Positions 48,675 through 57,843 are shown, counted from the first letter of the stretch. The stretch: DNA of 64,000 bases from an uncultured Trichococcus sp. (GCF_963667775.1 NZ_OY764015.1:3151001-3215000), one strand, 5' to 3'. Notes: generated by a model from the sequence alone, not told the origin. Numbers and translations are program-made.

Positions 48675-50088
48675 ATTACCGAATTACCAGGAGATTGCCA
48701 AAAAAATAGTAGCGATAGTGGGGGACGATAATATCGTCTCCGCTACCCACTGCGCGACGCGTTTGCGTCTGCAGGTGAAAGACCGTAAAGCGATCGATGA
48801 TGATCAGGTGGAGGAAGTGGCAGAAGTCAAAGGCGTTTTCTATAACGCCGGCCAGTATCAGATCATCCTCGGATCCGGAATCGTCAACAAAGTCTACGCC
48901 GAATTGCAAGGGCTGTATTCATTCAATGAAGCTTCCAAAGACGAAATCGCAAGGGATGAATCATCATCGTTGCAGCGGGGAGTGCGCAACATCGCGGATA
49001 TCTTTGTCCCGATCATCCCGATCCTGGGCGCAACCGGATTGTTTTTGGGACTGAAGGGCGTGCTGTTCAATGAGACTGTACTGGGTGCGATGGGGCTTAC
49101 GCCTGATGCCATACCGGCTTGGCTGAGCGCCATCGTGACCGTTTTGACGGATACCGCCTTTGGATTCCTGACGGCCTTCATCTGCTGGTCGGCGTTCAAA
49201 AAGGTCGGCGGTTTGCCGATCATCGGCTGCCTGATCGGATTGATGCTGGTTTCGCCGGCCTTGCCGAATGTCTATGCGGTTGCGGGTGGGACTGCTGAAC
49301 CGATCATGGCTTTCGGTGTAATTCCGTTGGTCGGCTACCAAGGGTCCATTTTGACAGCCTTGATAACTGGAATCATCGGCGCCAATCTGGAGAAGAAGCT
49401 GCGCAAGGTGATGCCGAACGCGATGGACCTGATCTTCACGCCTTTTGTGGTCATCTTAGTTTCCGTATTCATCGCGTTGTTTGTGCTTGGCCCCTTAGTG
49501 CACGGCTTTGAAGCCCAAGCTGTCAAACTGATCGAGATGTTCCTGCATTTGCCTTTTGGTATCGGCGGCCTGATCATCGGGTTCCTCTATCCGATAGCGG
49601 TCATGACCGGGATGCACCACATGTTCATCATGATCGAAACGTCGCTCATCGCTACGACCGGATTCAACCCGCTGATCACGGTTTGCGCGATGTACGGTTT
49701 TGCGAACGCCGCCGTATGTCTAGCGATTGCTTTGCGGACGAACAGCGTCGCCGTAAAAACGGCCGGCATTTCGGCGACTGTCACCCAGATGCTGGGTATC
49801 AGTGAACCGGCGCTGTTCGGGGTCGTGATGCGCACAGGTATGAAGGCAATCGGTGTGATGTTGGCGAGTTCCGCTCTAGGAGGCATGGCCCTTTCGCTGC
49901 TAGGGATTCAGGCGAATAGTTATGGATTGGCAGTGTTGTTGTCACCGCTGATGTATATCTACGATCCGTACCAATTGACGATGTATGTGGTGATCGGCAT
50001 CGCAACCTTCATCCTGGCGTTTGTGTTGACGAACCTGCTGGTGATGGGTAATGAAACAATTGTGACGAAGGTCAAAATTCAGCATTAA
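48667..50088 (+). CDS. PTS transporter EIIBC, sucrose/trehalose family
   Basis: Imports and phosphorylates a disaccharide. 473 residues: EIIB domain 1-90 with phospho-Cys29 in ATHCATRLRLQV and GQYQIILGSG; EIIC membrane domain from about 105 with GMHHMFIMIE and GISEPALFG. The EIIB sequence is closest in style to sucrose permeases (SacP/ScrA). No EIIA domain is present; a separate EIIA (for example the glucose one) must supply phosphate. The ATG at 48667 overlaps the glucosidase stop. A strong terminator follows. Confidence 0.9.
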   Translation: MSKLPNYQEIAKKIVAIVGDDNIVSATHCATRLRLQVKDRKAIDDDQVEEVAEVKGVFYNAGQYQIILGSGIVNKVYAELQGLYSFNEASKDEIARDESSSLQRGVRNIADIFVPIIPILGATGLFLGLKGVLFNETVLGAMGLTPDAIPAWLSAIVTVLTDTAFGFLTAFICWSAFKKVGGLPIIGCLIGLMLVSPALPNVYAVAGGTAEPIMAFGVIPLVGYQGSILTALITGIIGANLEKKLRKVMPNAMDLIFTPFVVILVSVFIALFVLGPLVHGFEAQAVKLIEMFLHLPFGIGGLIIGFLYPIAVMTGMHHMFIMIETSLIATTGFNPLITVCAMYGFANAAVCLAIALRTNSVAVKTAGISATVTQMLGISEPALFGVVMRTGMKAIGVMLASSALGGMALSLLGIQANSYGLAVLLSPLMYIYDPYQLTMYVVIGIATFILAFVLTNLLVMGNETIVTKVKIQH

Positions 50089-50095
50089 TTTTCAG

Positions 50096-50135
50096 ACCGA
50101 CTATCCATGTTAACATGCGGATAGTCGGTTTTTTG
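50096..50135 (+). terminator. Terminator of the glucosidase-PTS operon
   Basis: ACCGACTATCC / GGATAGTCGGT, inner ATGTTAACAT dyad, six T. Confidence 0.92.
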
Positions 50136-50214
50136 TTATCGGTTACATCATTGACAGAACAAGAACATGACAGATATCGTGAAAAACGTTCACAAATTGT
50201 TAATAATAAATCGG

Positions 50215-50243
50215 TTGTATGCGCAAAAAATGCGTGGTATATT
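50215..50243 (+). promoter_or_regulatory. Promoter of the GPH symporter gene
   Basis: TTGTAT, 17 bases, TATATT with TG one base upstream (extended -10). Confidence 0.7.
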
Positions 50244-50271
50244 TTGTGTGTAAATGTTACGTCGTTTCATT

Positions 50272-50285
50272 TGAAAACGTTTATC
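50272..50285. promoter_or_regulatory. Candidate cre (CcpA) site in the symporter leader
   Basis: TGAAAACGTTTATC fits 12 of 14 positions of TGWNANCGNTNWCA, about 30 bases past the -10. A second dyad GTGAA / TTCAC around AAACG lies upstream of the promoter at 50179-50193. Placement suits carbon catabolite repression. Confidence 0.5.
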
Positions 50286-50386
50286 GTTTTTTAATCGCAA
50301 CCGAGTATCGCATGATGAAATCGTTACTATCCATTTGGTCAATTGGTTCGGCGTCGTTTTATCAATACAAGAAAAGGGGTTATGAA

Positions 50387-51835
50387 ATGCAACACGCAAG
50401 CGCAAATAAAGTACAAAATGTAACCGATGACAAGAAGAATGTAAGGGAATTCGGATTACTCGATAAATTAGCTTATATGGCGGGGGACATCGCAAATGAC
50501 TTGTTCTTCATCTTCTCAAGTTCTTTCTTGATGTTGTTCTACACGAAAGTATTGGGCATCAGCGGAGCAGTTGTAGGTACGTTATTCTTGTCAGCACGGG
50601 TTGTCGATGCTTTTACGGATATGGGGATGGGACGTCTGGTTGACACGATGAAGCCTACAAAAGACGGCCGCTTCCGTGTTTGGATCAAACGCGTAGCACC
50701 ATTCGCTGTTGTCGCCGGGTTCCTGATGTTCCTGTCAGTCGTTCAAAACTGGTCCATGACCGCAAAAATCGTCTACATTTTTGTGACCTACCTGTTCTGG
50801 GGCAGCTTCTGTTACACGGCAATCAACATTCCTTATGGATCAATGGCATCCGTCATCAGTGATAAACCGGAAGACCGTGCTTCACTTTCCGTGTTCCGCA
50901 GCATGGGAGCCAGCATCGCCAGCATCTTCATTTCTTTCTTTGTTCCATTGTTCGTCTACACGACTGATGCAAATGGTGCACAAGTGGTCATTCCGGAACG
51001 CTTCACGATCATTGCCGCAATCTTTGCAGCACTTGCTTTTGCGCTTTATCAGTTCTGCTACCATTACTCAATCGAGCGCGTACAGATTCCACAAAAACCG
51101 GAAACAGAAAAGCAATCTTTCGGAAAAGAATTCGCAAAAATCGCAAAAGGTCTGTCTTCAAACCGTGCGTTAGGCGGCATCATCGCTGCTGCAATCTTCC
51201 TGTTGTTGTCCATGCTGCTGGTTAACACAATGAATGCATTTCTGTACGCCGATTATTTCAACAGCTCAAAAACATTGGCAATAGCAGGTGTTCTGGGGAC
51301 TGTCGGAACACTGTTGATTGCGCCTTTCGCAAACAAAATCGCTTCTCGCTTCGGTAAAAAAGAATCAGCGACAGTAGCATTGTTCTTCTCAGCTGCTGTA
51401 TACGCGATCCTGTACTTCATCCATACAGACAATGTCATGTTGTTCTTGCCGATGGCGTTTATTGCAAGTCTGGGCATGAACTACTTCAACGTCGTCATCT
51501 GGGCGTTCATCACGGACATCATCGACTACCAAGAAGTCAAAACCGGAAGTGCGGATAGCGGAACAGTCTATGCTGTTTACTCCTTCTCAAGAAAACTTGG
51601 CCAAGCATTAGCTGGCGGTTTGGGAGGTTTTGCTCTGGCTGCTATCGGGTACGCATCCGGCGCAGCAACGCAAAATGCAGCCGTTCTTGACAGCATCTAC
51701 GATGTGGCGACAATCGTACCGGCTATCGGCTACACAGGTGTTGCGCTATGCCTATGGTTCATCTATCCACTGACAAAAGAAAAAGTGGCAGAAAACGTTG
51801 CGATCTTGGCTGAACGCCGTAAAGCAGCAAAATAA
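50387..51835 (+). CDS. GPH-family sugar:cation symporter (MFS)
   Basis: Twelve-segment membrane transporter of the glycoside-pentoside-hexuronide family. The ATG at 50387, eight bases after AGGGG, gives 482 residues; GDIANDLFFIFSSSFLM in helix 1 and VDAFTDMGMGRLVDTMKPTKDGRFRVW in loop 2-3 are family hallmarks (Asp residues couple the cation). The frame further upstream overlaps the promoter. No EIIA-like tail. Its neighbour operon handles alpha-glucosides but no shared regulation is evident beyond the cre-like site; the sugar is unknown. Confidence 0.9.
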   Translation: MQHASANKVQNVTDDKKNVREFGLLDKLAYMAGDIANDLFFIFSSSFLMLFYTKVLGISGAVVGTLFLSARVVDAFTDMGMGRLVDTMKPTKDGRFRVWIKRVAPFAVVAGFLMFLSVVQNWSMTAKIVYIFVTYLFWGSFCYTAINIPYGSMASVISDKPEDRASLSVFRSMGASIASIFISFFVPLFVYTTDANGAQVVIPERFTIIAAIFAALAFALYQFCYHYSIERVQIPQKPETEKQSFGKEFAKIAKGLSSNRALGGIIAAAIFLLLSMLLVNTMNAFLYADYFNSSKTLAIAGVLGTVGTLLIAPFANKIASRFGKKESATVALFFSAAVYAILYFIHTDNVMLFLPMAFIASLGMNYFNVVIWAFITDIIDYQEVKTGSADSGTVYAVYSFSRKLGQALAGGLGGFALAAIGYASGAATQNAAVLDSIYDVATIVPAIGYTGVALCLWFIYPLTKEKVAENVAILAERRKAAK

Positions 51836-51852
51836 TATGAAATAAGCTCGTT

Positions 51853-51896
51853 AAAGAGGGACCATCCTGATGATCAGGATGGTCCCTTTTGTTTTT
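51853..51896. terminator. Bidirectional terminator after the symporter gene
   Basis: GGGACCATCCTGA / TCAGGATGGTCCC with a 3-base centre, T-rich on the right and A-rich on the left. Confidence 0.93.
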
Positions 51897-51900
51897 TACT

Positions 51901-52395
51901 TCATTCAAATTGGACAAAAATGTCCAGATCATAAGGCGTATAAGCTGTCTCGACTGTTTTTGAAGCATCCGAATAGGTTTTGTAGCTTCCGCCAGTGACA
52001 TAGACGAATGCGGTAAAATCATTTTTTCCGTAATAGGAGCTTATTTCGTTCCACTGTTCTGCAGGGGGTTTTCCCAGAGACAGGCCTTCAATCATCAGGT
52101 TACCGTCTTTGATGGCCACGTTCAGCGTAGTGACTTGTTCGTATTCATAAATCCGCCGATTTGTCCGAGTAATCGCTTCATCCTCAAGCCCTCCGAAAGG
52201 TCTGCAGAAAGGATCTTCCAGAATGATACGCTGCGCAACTTTCTGGATAAGGCTATTATCAGCGAACAACGCACTACCTCTCCAACGTGTCTGAAACAGT
52301 ATTCGGCCAACGCTGTTGTTTGCTTGTTCTGAAGCATCGGAAACAGGCCGAACCTTTTCTTTAGGTCCTTTTTTGAAAAAGTCGCGTATACCCAT
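51901..52395 (-). CDS. Hypothetical protein, 164 residues
   Basis: I do not recognise the family. No signal peptide or membrane segment. N-terminus MGIRDFFKKGPKEKVRP is basic; the rest is of mixed alpha/beta type with TRWRGSALFADNSLIQK and a C-terminal Tyr-rich segment ETAYTPYDLDIFVQFE. GGAGGTG is four to five bases before the ATG at 52395. On the minus strand an extended -10 (TG, one base, TACAAT, + coordinates 52430-52438) may be its promoter. Convergent with the symporter gene. Confidence 0.7.
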   Translation of the reverse strand: MGIRDFFKKGPKEKVRPVSDASEQANNSVGRILFQTRWRGSALFADNSLIQKVAQRIILEDPFCRPFGGLEDEAITRTNRRIYEYEQVTTLNVAIKDGNLMIEGLSLGKPPAEQWNEISSYYGKNDFTAFVYVTGGSYKTYSDASKTVETAYTPYDLDIFVQFE

Positions 52396-52582
52396 GATAC
52401 ACCTCCATTCATTTGTAGTAGTTCCTTCCATTGTATCACAGCGCCCCAAAGTTCGGAATTACGGAAAGCAGTTTGAAAAAAAACTGATCAGATGTAGCGC
52501 ATCATTTTTCTTGAACCTGTCCTTCCTGCTTGCTGAGATAGAATCCAGCGATATCACCTGTCCATATTCGATTATTCTTAAC

Positions 52583-52610
52583 TTTTTAGAACTAGGTGCT
52601 GTGCTATAAT
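52583..52610 (+). promoter_or_regulatory. Promoter of the zinc-ribbon membrane protein gene
   Basis: Extended -10 TGCTATAAT (TATAAT at 52605-52610) with a weak TTTTTA 16 bases upstream. Confidence 0.6.
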
Positions 52611-52621
52611 GGAACAATAGT

Positions 52622-52658
52622 GCTTGTTGCTGAAGTTTGTTCAGCTTCAGCAACAAGC
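52622..52658 (+). promoter_or_regulatory. 5' leader hairpin
   Basis: GCTTGTTGCTGAAG and CTTCAGCAACAAGC pair perfectly (14 bp) with a 9-base loop, starting about 12 bases past the -10, so near the very 5' end of the mRNA. No T-run. It may protect or regulate the transcript. Confidence 0.65.
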
Positions 52659-52685
52659 AAACGAAGAACTAAGGGGATAAGCCGA

Positions 52686-53096
52686 TTGGAAAAATTGAAA
52701 AGAAAAATAATGAATTTTATGCGCGGCAGATACGGCGCGGATCAGCTTTACAATGCGCTGATCATTTCCGGCATGATATTGTACTTTTTGGGTGCACTGA
52801 CAGACTTGGGCGTATTGGTTATCGTGGCGCAACTGTTGATTTTCTGGGCTCTGTTCAGAGTCTACTCGAAAAAAATCTATAAGCGCGCTGAAGAAAACCG
52901 TAAATTCCTGAAGTGGTGGCAGCCGAACCAGAAAAAGTTGAAATTGCTGTTCAGAAGGTTCAAGGAAATCAAAGTGGCCCGTTTCCGCAAGTGCCCTAAT
53001 TGTAAGACGACCCTGCGTTTGCCCGTCAAACGCGGCAAGAAGACAGTCAAATGTCCGACCTGCCATCAGAAATTTGAATCACGCATCATTTTATAA
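52686..53096 (+). CDS. Membrane protein with C-terminal zinc ribbon
   Basis: Function unknown. 136 residues: two membrane segments (about 22-38 and 42-60), a basic cytosolic linker (61-100), then a zinc ribbon with Cys103/Cys106 (CPNC) and Cys123/Cys126 (CPTC). TTG start ten bases after AAGGGG; the next ATG at 52710 has no ribosome site. Similar membrane-ribbon proteins are common in Firmicutes without known role. Its stop codon lies inside the bidirectional terminator. Confidence 0.78.
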   Translation: MEKLKRKIMNFMRGRYGADQLYNALIISGMILYFLGALTDLGVLVIVAQLLIFWALFRVYSKKIYKRAEENRKFLKWWQPNQKKLKLLFRRFKEIKVARFRKCPNCKTTLRLPVKRGKKTVKCPTCHQKFESRIIL

Positions 53097-53130
53097 GAAA
53101 AGCTGAACGGGTTCGTTCAGCTTTTCTTAT
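53093..53130. terminator. Bidirectional terminator formed by the ends of two convergent genes (26-base element, copy 2)
   Basis: ATAAGAAAAGCTGAAC / GTTCAGCTTTTCTTAT around GGGTTC, 16-bp perfect stem. It contains the stop codons of both neighbours. Its central 26 bases recur at 30996-31021. Confidence 0.9.
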
Positions 53131-54346
53131 ATGCTTCGTGGATGAGTACTTCTTCTTGGGTTCCCAGAAGGATTGTCTTCTCGGAAGGGCGTAGGCGGCC
53201 TTTGTTTTCGTCGCGTCCCTGTAGAACGATGCGCGGGTTTGCATCTCCGATTGTGCGGAAGGCTTCACGCGCCAATTTTTGGGTGTCGTCGTTCAGGTAG
53301 CGGTTGAAGAGGACGCAGAGTTTGACGTCCTGGAGTTCCATCATCATATCGTAGTCGCCGGTGCTGTCCCCGAAGAGCATCAGCGGCTGTTTTTCGTTGT
53401 GCTTCGGCATCAGTTGTTCCGTGATGACGGCTGTCTTTCCGGGTCCTTTGGTGATGTTTTTGCCCGGTTGCATGCACGGTTGGATCAGGCCGTTTTCATC
53501 CTTTTTGTAATACATGCCGATGACGTGCTCATTGTCCAACCCGTAACCGAAGTCCGGATGTGTTGCGGCAACTTGGACGACATCCACAGGCGAAGCCGAA
53601 ATGACGTAGACGACGATGCCGTTTGTCTTCAGCACATGGTAGAGTTCCTTCAATTCGGTAGGGAACGCTAAGCCTGTATCGTAATGGGAAACGATGACGC
53701 CGGCTTTGCTAGGCAGTTCAGCCGGACTCGTCAAGGTCACGCGCTCGAATTTGCCGTACTGCAGCCAGTAGGAGATGGATTGGTAAGCCAGTCGGCGCAG
53801 ATCTTCACTGGTGCGTTGCGCGAAAAGGTAAGTCATCCATGGATAGCCGGCTTTTCTTTTGAAGTCGCCGTTGATGACTGTATAGAACAGGCGGATTTTT
53901 GCGGCGAATTCTTCATAATAAGAAGATTTTTTCGCTTCTTCGAGCGATAGGGTACCGCCTTGCAGGAAACCTTCATAATGATCATATAGCCAAGCGTAAG
54001 CCGTTCTGATGTCAGCCGCAATGTTGCCGATAGTAGCTAGCGGATTGCTCGGATCGAGGCGCGTCTCCAACGTCGCACCGACATTCTCGAGACCCTCCGT
54101 CAAAATCGCGTGGAACTGATCAGGCGTCAAACGGTAATCCAGATGCAACAACATGTAAAGCATCAAGGTATCTTCTATATCCATGATGGCGGAAGTATTG
54201 TCGAAATCAAATACAACGTAAGGAGGGTCAGCTGGGTCGAATGAACTGTTTTGGTTCCCATAGGCAGCGATGACAGCATTCAGCGCTTGGTGCGTATGCG
54301 GTGCCCAGTTTTTGGAAGAAAGGATTTTATTATGTTTTTCTGGCAA
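53117..54346 (-). CDS. HAD-superfamily phosphatase (phosphoserine-phosphatase-like)
   Basis: Predicted phosphohydrolase. 409 residues: motif I DFDNTSA (Asp47, Asp49), motif II around VYVISAS, the Lys motif in GPGKTAVI, and motif III FGDSTGDYDMM. A large helical cap (about 60-220) suggests substrate selectivity. The N-terminus lacks a clear signal peptide. TTG start nine bases after AAGGGG. The C-terminal codons form half of the shared terminator. Substrate unknown; phosphocholine or phosphoserine-like monoesters are possibilities. Confidence 0.82.
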   Translation of the reverse strand: MPEKHNKILSSKNWAPHTHQALNAVIAAYGNQNSSFDPADPPYVVFDFDNTSAIMDIEDTLMLYMLLHLDYRLTPDQFHAILTEGLENVGATLETRLDPSNPLATIGNIAADIRTAYAWLYDHYEGFLQGGTLSLEEAKKSSYYEEFAAKIRLFYTVINGDFKRKAGYPWMTYLFAQRTSEDLRRLAYQSISYWLQYGKFERVTLTSPAELPSKAGVIVSHYDTGLAFPTELKELYHVLKTNGIVVYVISASPVDVVQVAATHPDFGYGLDNEHVIGMYYKKDENGLIQPCMQPGKNITKGPGKTAVITEQLMPKHNEKQPLMLFGDSTGDYDMMMELQDVKLCVLFNRYLNDDTQKLAREAFRTIGDANPRIVLQGRDENKGRLRPSEKTILLGTQEEVLIHEAYKKS

Positions 54347-54638
54347 AGTAAGTACCCCTTTATCATGGAATTTTCATACGGAATCATTTTATCAAAAAAA
54401 GGCGGGAAGATATACTGAAATGTGTCCGTTTCGGCTGATTCGAGCAATAACCGTGAAATGAAATGAGAATTACCAATTAATTGTCCACCCGGAAATTTAG
54501 TGTGAATGATGTTTTTTCCTCAACAGACAGCTTATGTGCTGATTTTTTTATAAAAGTGGTATTTATGGAAGGATTTCTCATAAAATAGGCAAAAAATCGA
54601 CTTTTTTTAAAGATTTGGTTAGTATGCAGGAAATGTAT

Positions 54639-54653
54639 GTTAGAAAACCTAAC
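54639..54653. repeat. GTTAG/CTAAC dyad upstream of the amino-acid transporter promoter
   Basis: GTTAG, AAAAC, CTAAC, 20 bases before the -35 box. The rest of the 430-base divergent gap (54347-54673) is AT-rich; CAGC/GCTG with a T-run at about 54527-54550 looks like a short terminator-like stem, and no gene is evident. Confidence 0.4.
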
Positions 54654-54673
54654 AATTCCACGGAAGAATTTAA

Positions 54674-54702
54674 TTGATTCTTAATCAAGCTTTCATTATA
54701 AT
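54674..54702 (+). promoter_or_regulatory. Promoter of the amino-acid ABC transporter operon
   Basis: TTGATT, 17 bases, TATAAT. The dyad TTGATT-CTT-AATCAA (54674-54688) overlaps the -35 and could be an operator. Confidence 0.8.
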
Positions 54703-54812
54703 TTTGCTTAACGTTATAAATATAAGAAGAGGTCCTTTCTTGATAAGGATCCAATCCATGCTCTTGAAATAACAGTAGTATGATGACGAGCATAAAAGGG
54801 GTTGAGGCAAAA

Positions 54813-55535
54813 TTGATTAAGTTAGAGCACGTAAATAAGTATTTCGGCGCCAACCATGTGTTGAAGGATATCAACCTTGAAGTTGCCGAAGGGGAAAAAG
54901 TGGTCATTATCGGGCCTTCCGGTTCCGGTAAGAGTACAACAGTCCGTTGTATGAATTTCCTCGAAGAACCTACAGACGGGAAAGTTTTTATAGATGGCGA
55001 AGAAGTCACACCTAAAAATAAGTTGGATATTGTGCGCCATTCCTCTGCAATGGTTTTTCAACAATTTAATCTTTATCCACATATGACCGTGTTAGGCAAC
55101 CTGACAATCGGCCCTATGAAGCTGCAAGGAAAGACCAAAAAAGAAGCGGAAGAAATGGCTTACGAATATTTGGATATCGTCGGCTTGCGCGAAAAGGCGA
55201 ACGTCTATCCTTCAACGCTTTCAGGTGGACAACAACAAAGGGTTGCGATCGCAAGAGCGCTTTGCTCACAGCGGAAAATCATTCTTTTCGATGAACCTAC
55301 TTCGGCATTGGACCCTGAGACGGTTCAGGAAGTATTGGATGTCATGATCAAACTTTCCAGCATGAACATCACGATGGTTGTCGTGACGCATGAAATGGGC
55401 TTTGCGAGACAAGTTGCCGATCGGGTCATCTTCATGGCTGACGGCATGATCGTGGAGGAAGGCACTCCGGAGCACTTCTTCGATAATCCGACAAATGAGC
55501 GGACGAAAGCTTTCTTGGGAAAAATTTTAAGATAA
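54813..55535 (+). CDS. Polar amino acid ABC transporter ATPase (GlnQ-like)
   Basis: Energises uptake of a polar amino acid. 240 residues from the TTG at 54813, which follows GGGGTTGAGG; an ATG at 54780 has no ribosome site and would add residues absent from the family. Walker A GPSGSGKS (34-41), signature LSGGQQQR, Walker B IILFDEPT, and H-loop VVTHEMGF. Followed by its binding protein and two permeases. Confidence 0.93.
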   Translation: MIKLEHVNKYFGANHVLKDINLEVAEGEKVVIIGPSGSGKSTTVRCMNFLEEPTDGKVFIDGEEVTPKNKLDIVRHSSAMVFQQFNLYPHMTVLGNLTIGPMKLQGKTKKEAEEMAYEYLDIVGLREKANVYPSTLSGGQQQRVAIARALCSQRKIILFDEPTSALDPETVQEVLDVMIKLSSMNITMVVVTHEMGFARQVADRVIFMADGMIVEEGTPEHFFDNPTNERTKAFLGKILR

Positions 55536-55575
55536 CCGAATTTTTCGGAACACAACATTATAGGAGGAATTGTGT

Positions 55576-56409
55576 ATGAAAAAGAAAAATCTATGGGTTT
55601 CATTATGTTTATCAGCTGCATTGTTCTTGGGTGCGTGCGGCAGCGACGCTTCAGATACAGCAGATTCTGCAAACGGCACTGCAACAGATGCTTCCGGTCA
55701 AGTAACGGTTGAATCAATCAAAGAAGCTGGCGTATTGAAAGTCGGCGTTAAAGAAGATGTACCGAATTTCGGATTAAGAAATACTGAAACAAATGAAATC
55801 GAAGGTTTTGAAATTGACATTGCCAAAAAAATCGCTGAAGAAATCTTAGGTGATCCTGAAGCAATCGAACTGACTCCGGTAACTGCCAAAACGCGTGGTC
55901 CACTATTGGATAACGGCGAAGTCGATATGATCATCGCTACATTTACGGTAACAGAAGAACGTAAAGAAACTTATAACTTCTCTGATGCTTACTATGTGGA
56001 TGCAGTCGGCCTTTTGGTTAAGAAAGCTAAAGGCTACACAGGATTGGCTGACATGGACGGCGCTACAATCGGGGTTGCCCAAAGCTCAACAACTGCTGAT
56101 GCGATCAATGCTGAAGCTGAGCAATACGGCATTTCCTTGAGCTACTCCGAATACGCGACTTATCCAGAAATCAAAGCTGCTTTGGATTCCGGCCGTGTGG
56201 ATGCATTCAGCGTGGACAGATCCATCTTGGCTGGCTATTTGGACGATTCAACTCAAATACTGAAAGACCGCTTCGCCACACAAGATTACGGTGTTGCGAT
56301 CAAGAAATCAAATACAGAATTGGCAACGTCTGTTAATGAATTAATCGCTGCATGGGGAGAAGACGGCACCCTTGATGCATTGATTACTGAGTGGGGCTTG
56401 GGCGAATAA
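55576..56409 (+). CDS. Amino acid ABC transporter substrate-binding lipoprotein
   Basis: Receptor of the transporter, anchored by Cys21 of lipobox LGAC after a 20-residue signal. 277 residues of the family 3 solute-binding type: VLKVGVKEDVPNFG, GFEIDIAKKIAEE and GEVDMIIATFTVTEERK. The sequence recalls aspartate/glutamate binders such as PEB1. GGAGG precedes the ATG at 55576. The stop codon overlaps the next start by one base. Confidence 0.92.
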   Translation: MKKKNLWVSLCLSAALFLGACGSDASDTADSANGTATDASGQVTVESIKEAGVLKVGVKEDVPNFGLRNTETNEIEGFEIDIAKKIAEEILGDPEAIELTPVTAKTRGPLLDNGEVDMIIATFTVTEERKETYNFSDAYYVDAVGLLVKKAKGYTGLADMDGATIGVAQSSTTADAINAEAEQYGISLSYSEYATYPEIKAALDSGRVDAFSVDRSILAGYLDDSTQILKDRFATQDYGVAIKKSNTELATSVNELIAAWGEDGTLDALITEWGLGE

Positions 56410-57131
56410 TGAGAAGTACCAATCCATTCGCTCTCTGGCGTTGGGAAAGCCTTCTTGAAAACAGCAGCGACATTGGAGCCGGATTTATCCGGACACTCCA
56501 AGTCGCTGTGTTGGCGTTATTGCTGGCTTTGGTCATCGGGGTTGTCGTGGGGACCATGTCCACGGCAAAAAGCCGATTGCCTCGTGCTGTTGCCAGAATA
56601 TACGTGGAAATGTTTCAGAACATCCCGTTGGTTATCCAAATCTTCTTCATGTACAATGGGCTTGCCATGGCAGGCTTGGTGCTGAGTGAATTTACGATCG
56701 GGGTAGTCGGTGTAGGGATGTATCACGGTGCCTACATCGCTGAAGTCGTTCGTGCAGGTATCCTCGCTGTTCCGAAAGGCCAAGAAGAGGCAGCTTATTC
56801 AGAGGGCTTCAACTACATCCAAACCATGCGTTACATCATCTTGCCGCAGATGGTCAAAATCATTTTGCCGCCTTTGACCAATCAAGCCGTCAACTTGATC
56901 AAAAATACTTCCGTATTGGCGATCATCGCTGGGGCGGATCTGATGTATGTAGCCGATTCTTATGCTTCCTACAGTCTGAACTACGGACCTGCTTATGCAG
57001 TTGCCGGTTTGCTTTACTTCCTGCTTTGCTTCCCGCTTGCAACATTCGCGCGGAAATACGAGCAAAAACTGAAAGACAATGATACGGTTGTCGTCAACGT
57101 TGGCGTGGATATTCCGGAGGTGATGGAATGA
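56409..57131 (+). CDS. Amino acid ABC transporter permease 1
   Basis: His/Glu/Gln-type permease, 240 residues with about five membrane segments. EAA loop EVVRAGILAVPKGQEEAAYS (about 116-135) contacts the ATPase. ATG in TAATG overlap with the binding-protein stop; the 3' end overlaps permease 2 by four bases. Extended charged C-terminus. Confidence 0.9.
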   Translation: MRSTNPFALWRWESLLENSSDIGAGFIRTLQVAVLALLLALVIGVVVGTMSTAKSRLPRAVARIYVEMFQNIPLVIQIFFMYNGLAMAGLVLSEFTIGVVGVGMYHGAYIAEVVRAGILAVPKGQEEAAYSEGFNYIQTMRYIILPQMVKIILPPLTNQAVNLIKNTSVLAIIAGADLMYVADSYASYSLNYGPAYAVAGLLYFLLCFPLATFARKYEQKLKDNDTVVVNVGVDIPEVME

Positions 57132-57787
57132 TGGAATCGATCAGAACAGTCTTCACACCTTCGAATGTATCGTTCATGATGCAAGGGTTGAAATTGGCAT
57201 TGCTGATTTCGGTCGGCGTCGTCATCCTTTCAATCATCTTTGGTACGGTATTGGGCCTGTTGCGTAATTATGAGAAAAAAGTATTCGGGAAATTGGCTGG
57301 TGCCTACATCGAGCTTTTCCGGAATACACCGTTATTATTGTGGATGCTTTCGTGCTCTTTCTTGATACCGGGCAGCACGATCACCATGAAAGGGTCTTTC
57401 GCTCTGTTCCTGTATACTTCGGCTGTCGTAGCCGAAATCGTGCGCGGCGGATTGAATTCGATACCGAAAGGGCAATTTGAAGCGGCCCATTCCCAAGGTT
57501 TTTCGTTCTTGCAGACTTTGTGGTACATCGTTTTGCCGCAAGCCTTCAAGAAAATCATCCCTTCGCTGTTGTCGCAAGTGATCACCACGATCAAGGATAC
57601 ATCATTCTTGGCGGGTCTTGGGATCATGGAATTCACAAGAAGTGGACAAGTCATCCTCGGAAAAGTGACGAAAACATCAGAAGTGTTTTTGGTCTATGCT
57701 TTCCTGGCGTTGGTATACTTCATCATCTGTTTCACGCTTTCGGCAATCGTCCGAAGCTGGCACAAACGCAATGCAGAACATGCTTAA
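57128..57787 (+). CDS. Amino acid ABC transporter permease 2
   Basis: Partner permease, 219 residues, same family and EAA loop EIVRGGLNSIPKGQFEAAHS. ATGA overlap with permease 1 and GGAGGTG upstream. Two different permeases, one ATPase and one receptor is the glutamate/aspartate-type layout (GltIJKL, GluABCD). Confidence 0.9.
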   Translation: MMESIRTVFTPSNVSFMMQGLKLALLISVGVVILSIIFGTVLGLLRNYEKKVFGKLAGAYIELFRNTPLLLWMLSCSFLIPGSTITMKGSFALFLYTSAVVAEIVRGGLNSIPKGQFEAAHSQGFSFLQTLWYIVLPQAFKKIIPSLLSQVITTIKDTSFLAGLGIMEFTRSGQVILGKVTKTSEVFLVYAFLALVYFIICFTLSAIVRSWHKRNAEHA

Positions 57788-57797
57788 TAATATGGCT

Positions 57798-57843
57798 AAA
57801 GCCCCCGCTTACAGCGTTATTACGCTGCAGGCGGGGGCTTTTT
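57798..57843 (+). terminator. Terminator of the amino-acid transporter operon
   Basis: AAAGCCCCCGC / GCGGGGGCTTT with inner AGCG/CGCT stem and T-run. Confidence 0.93.
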
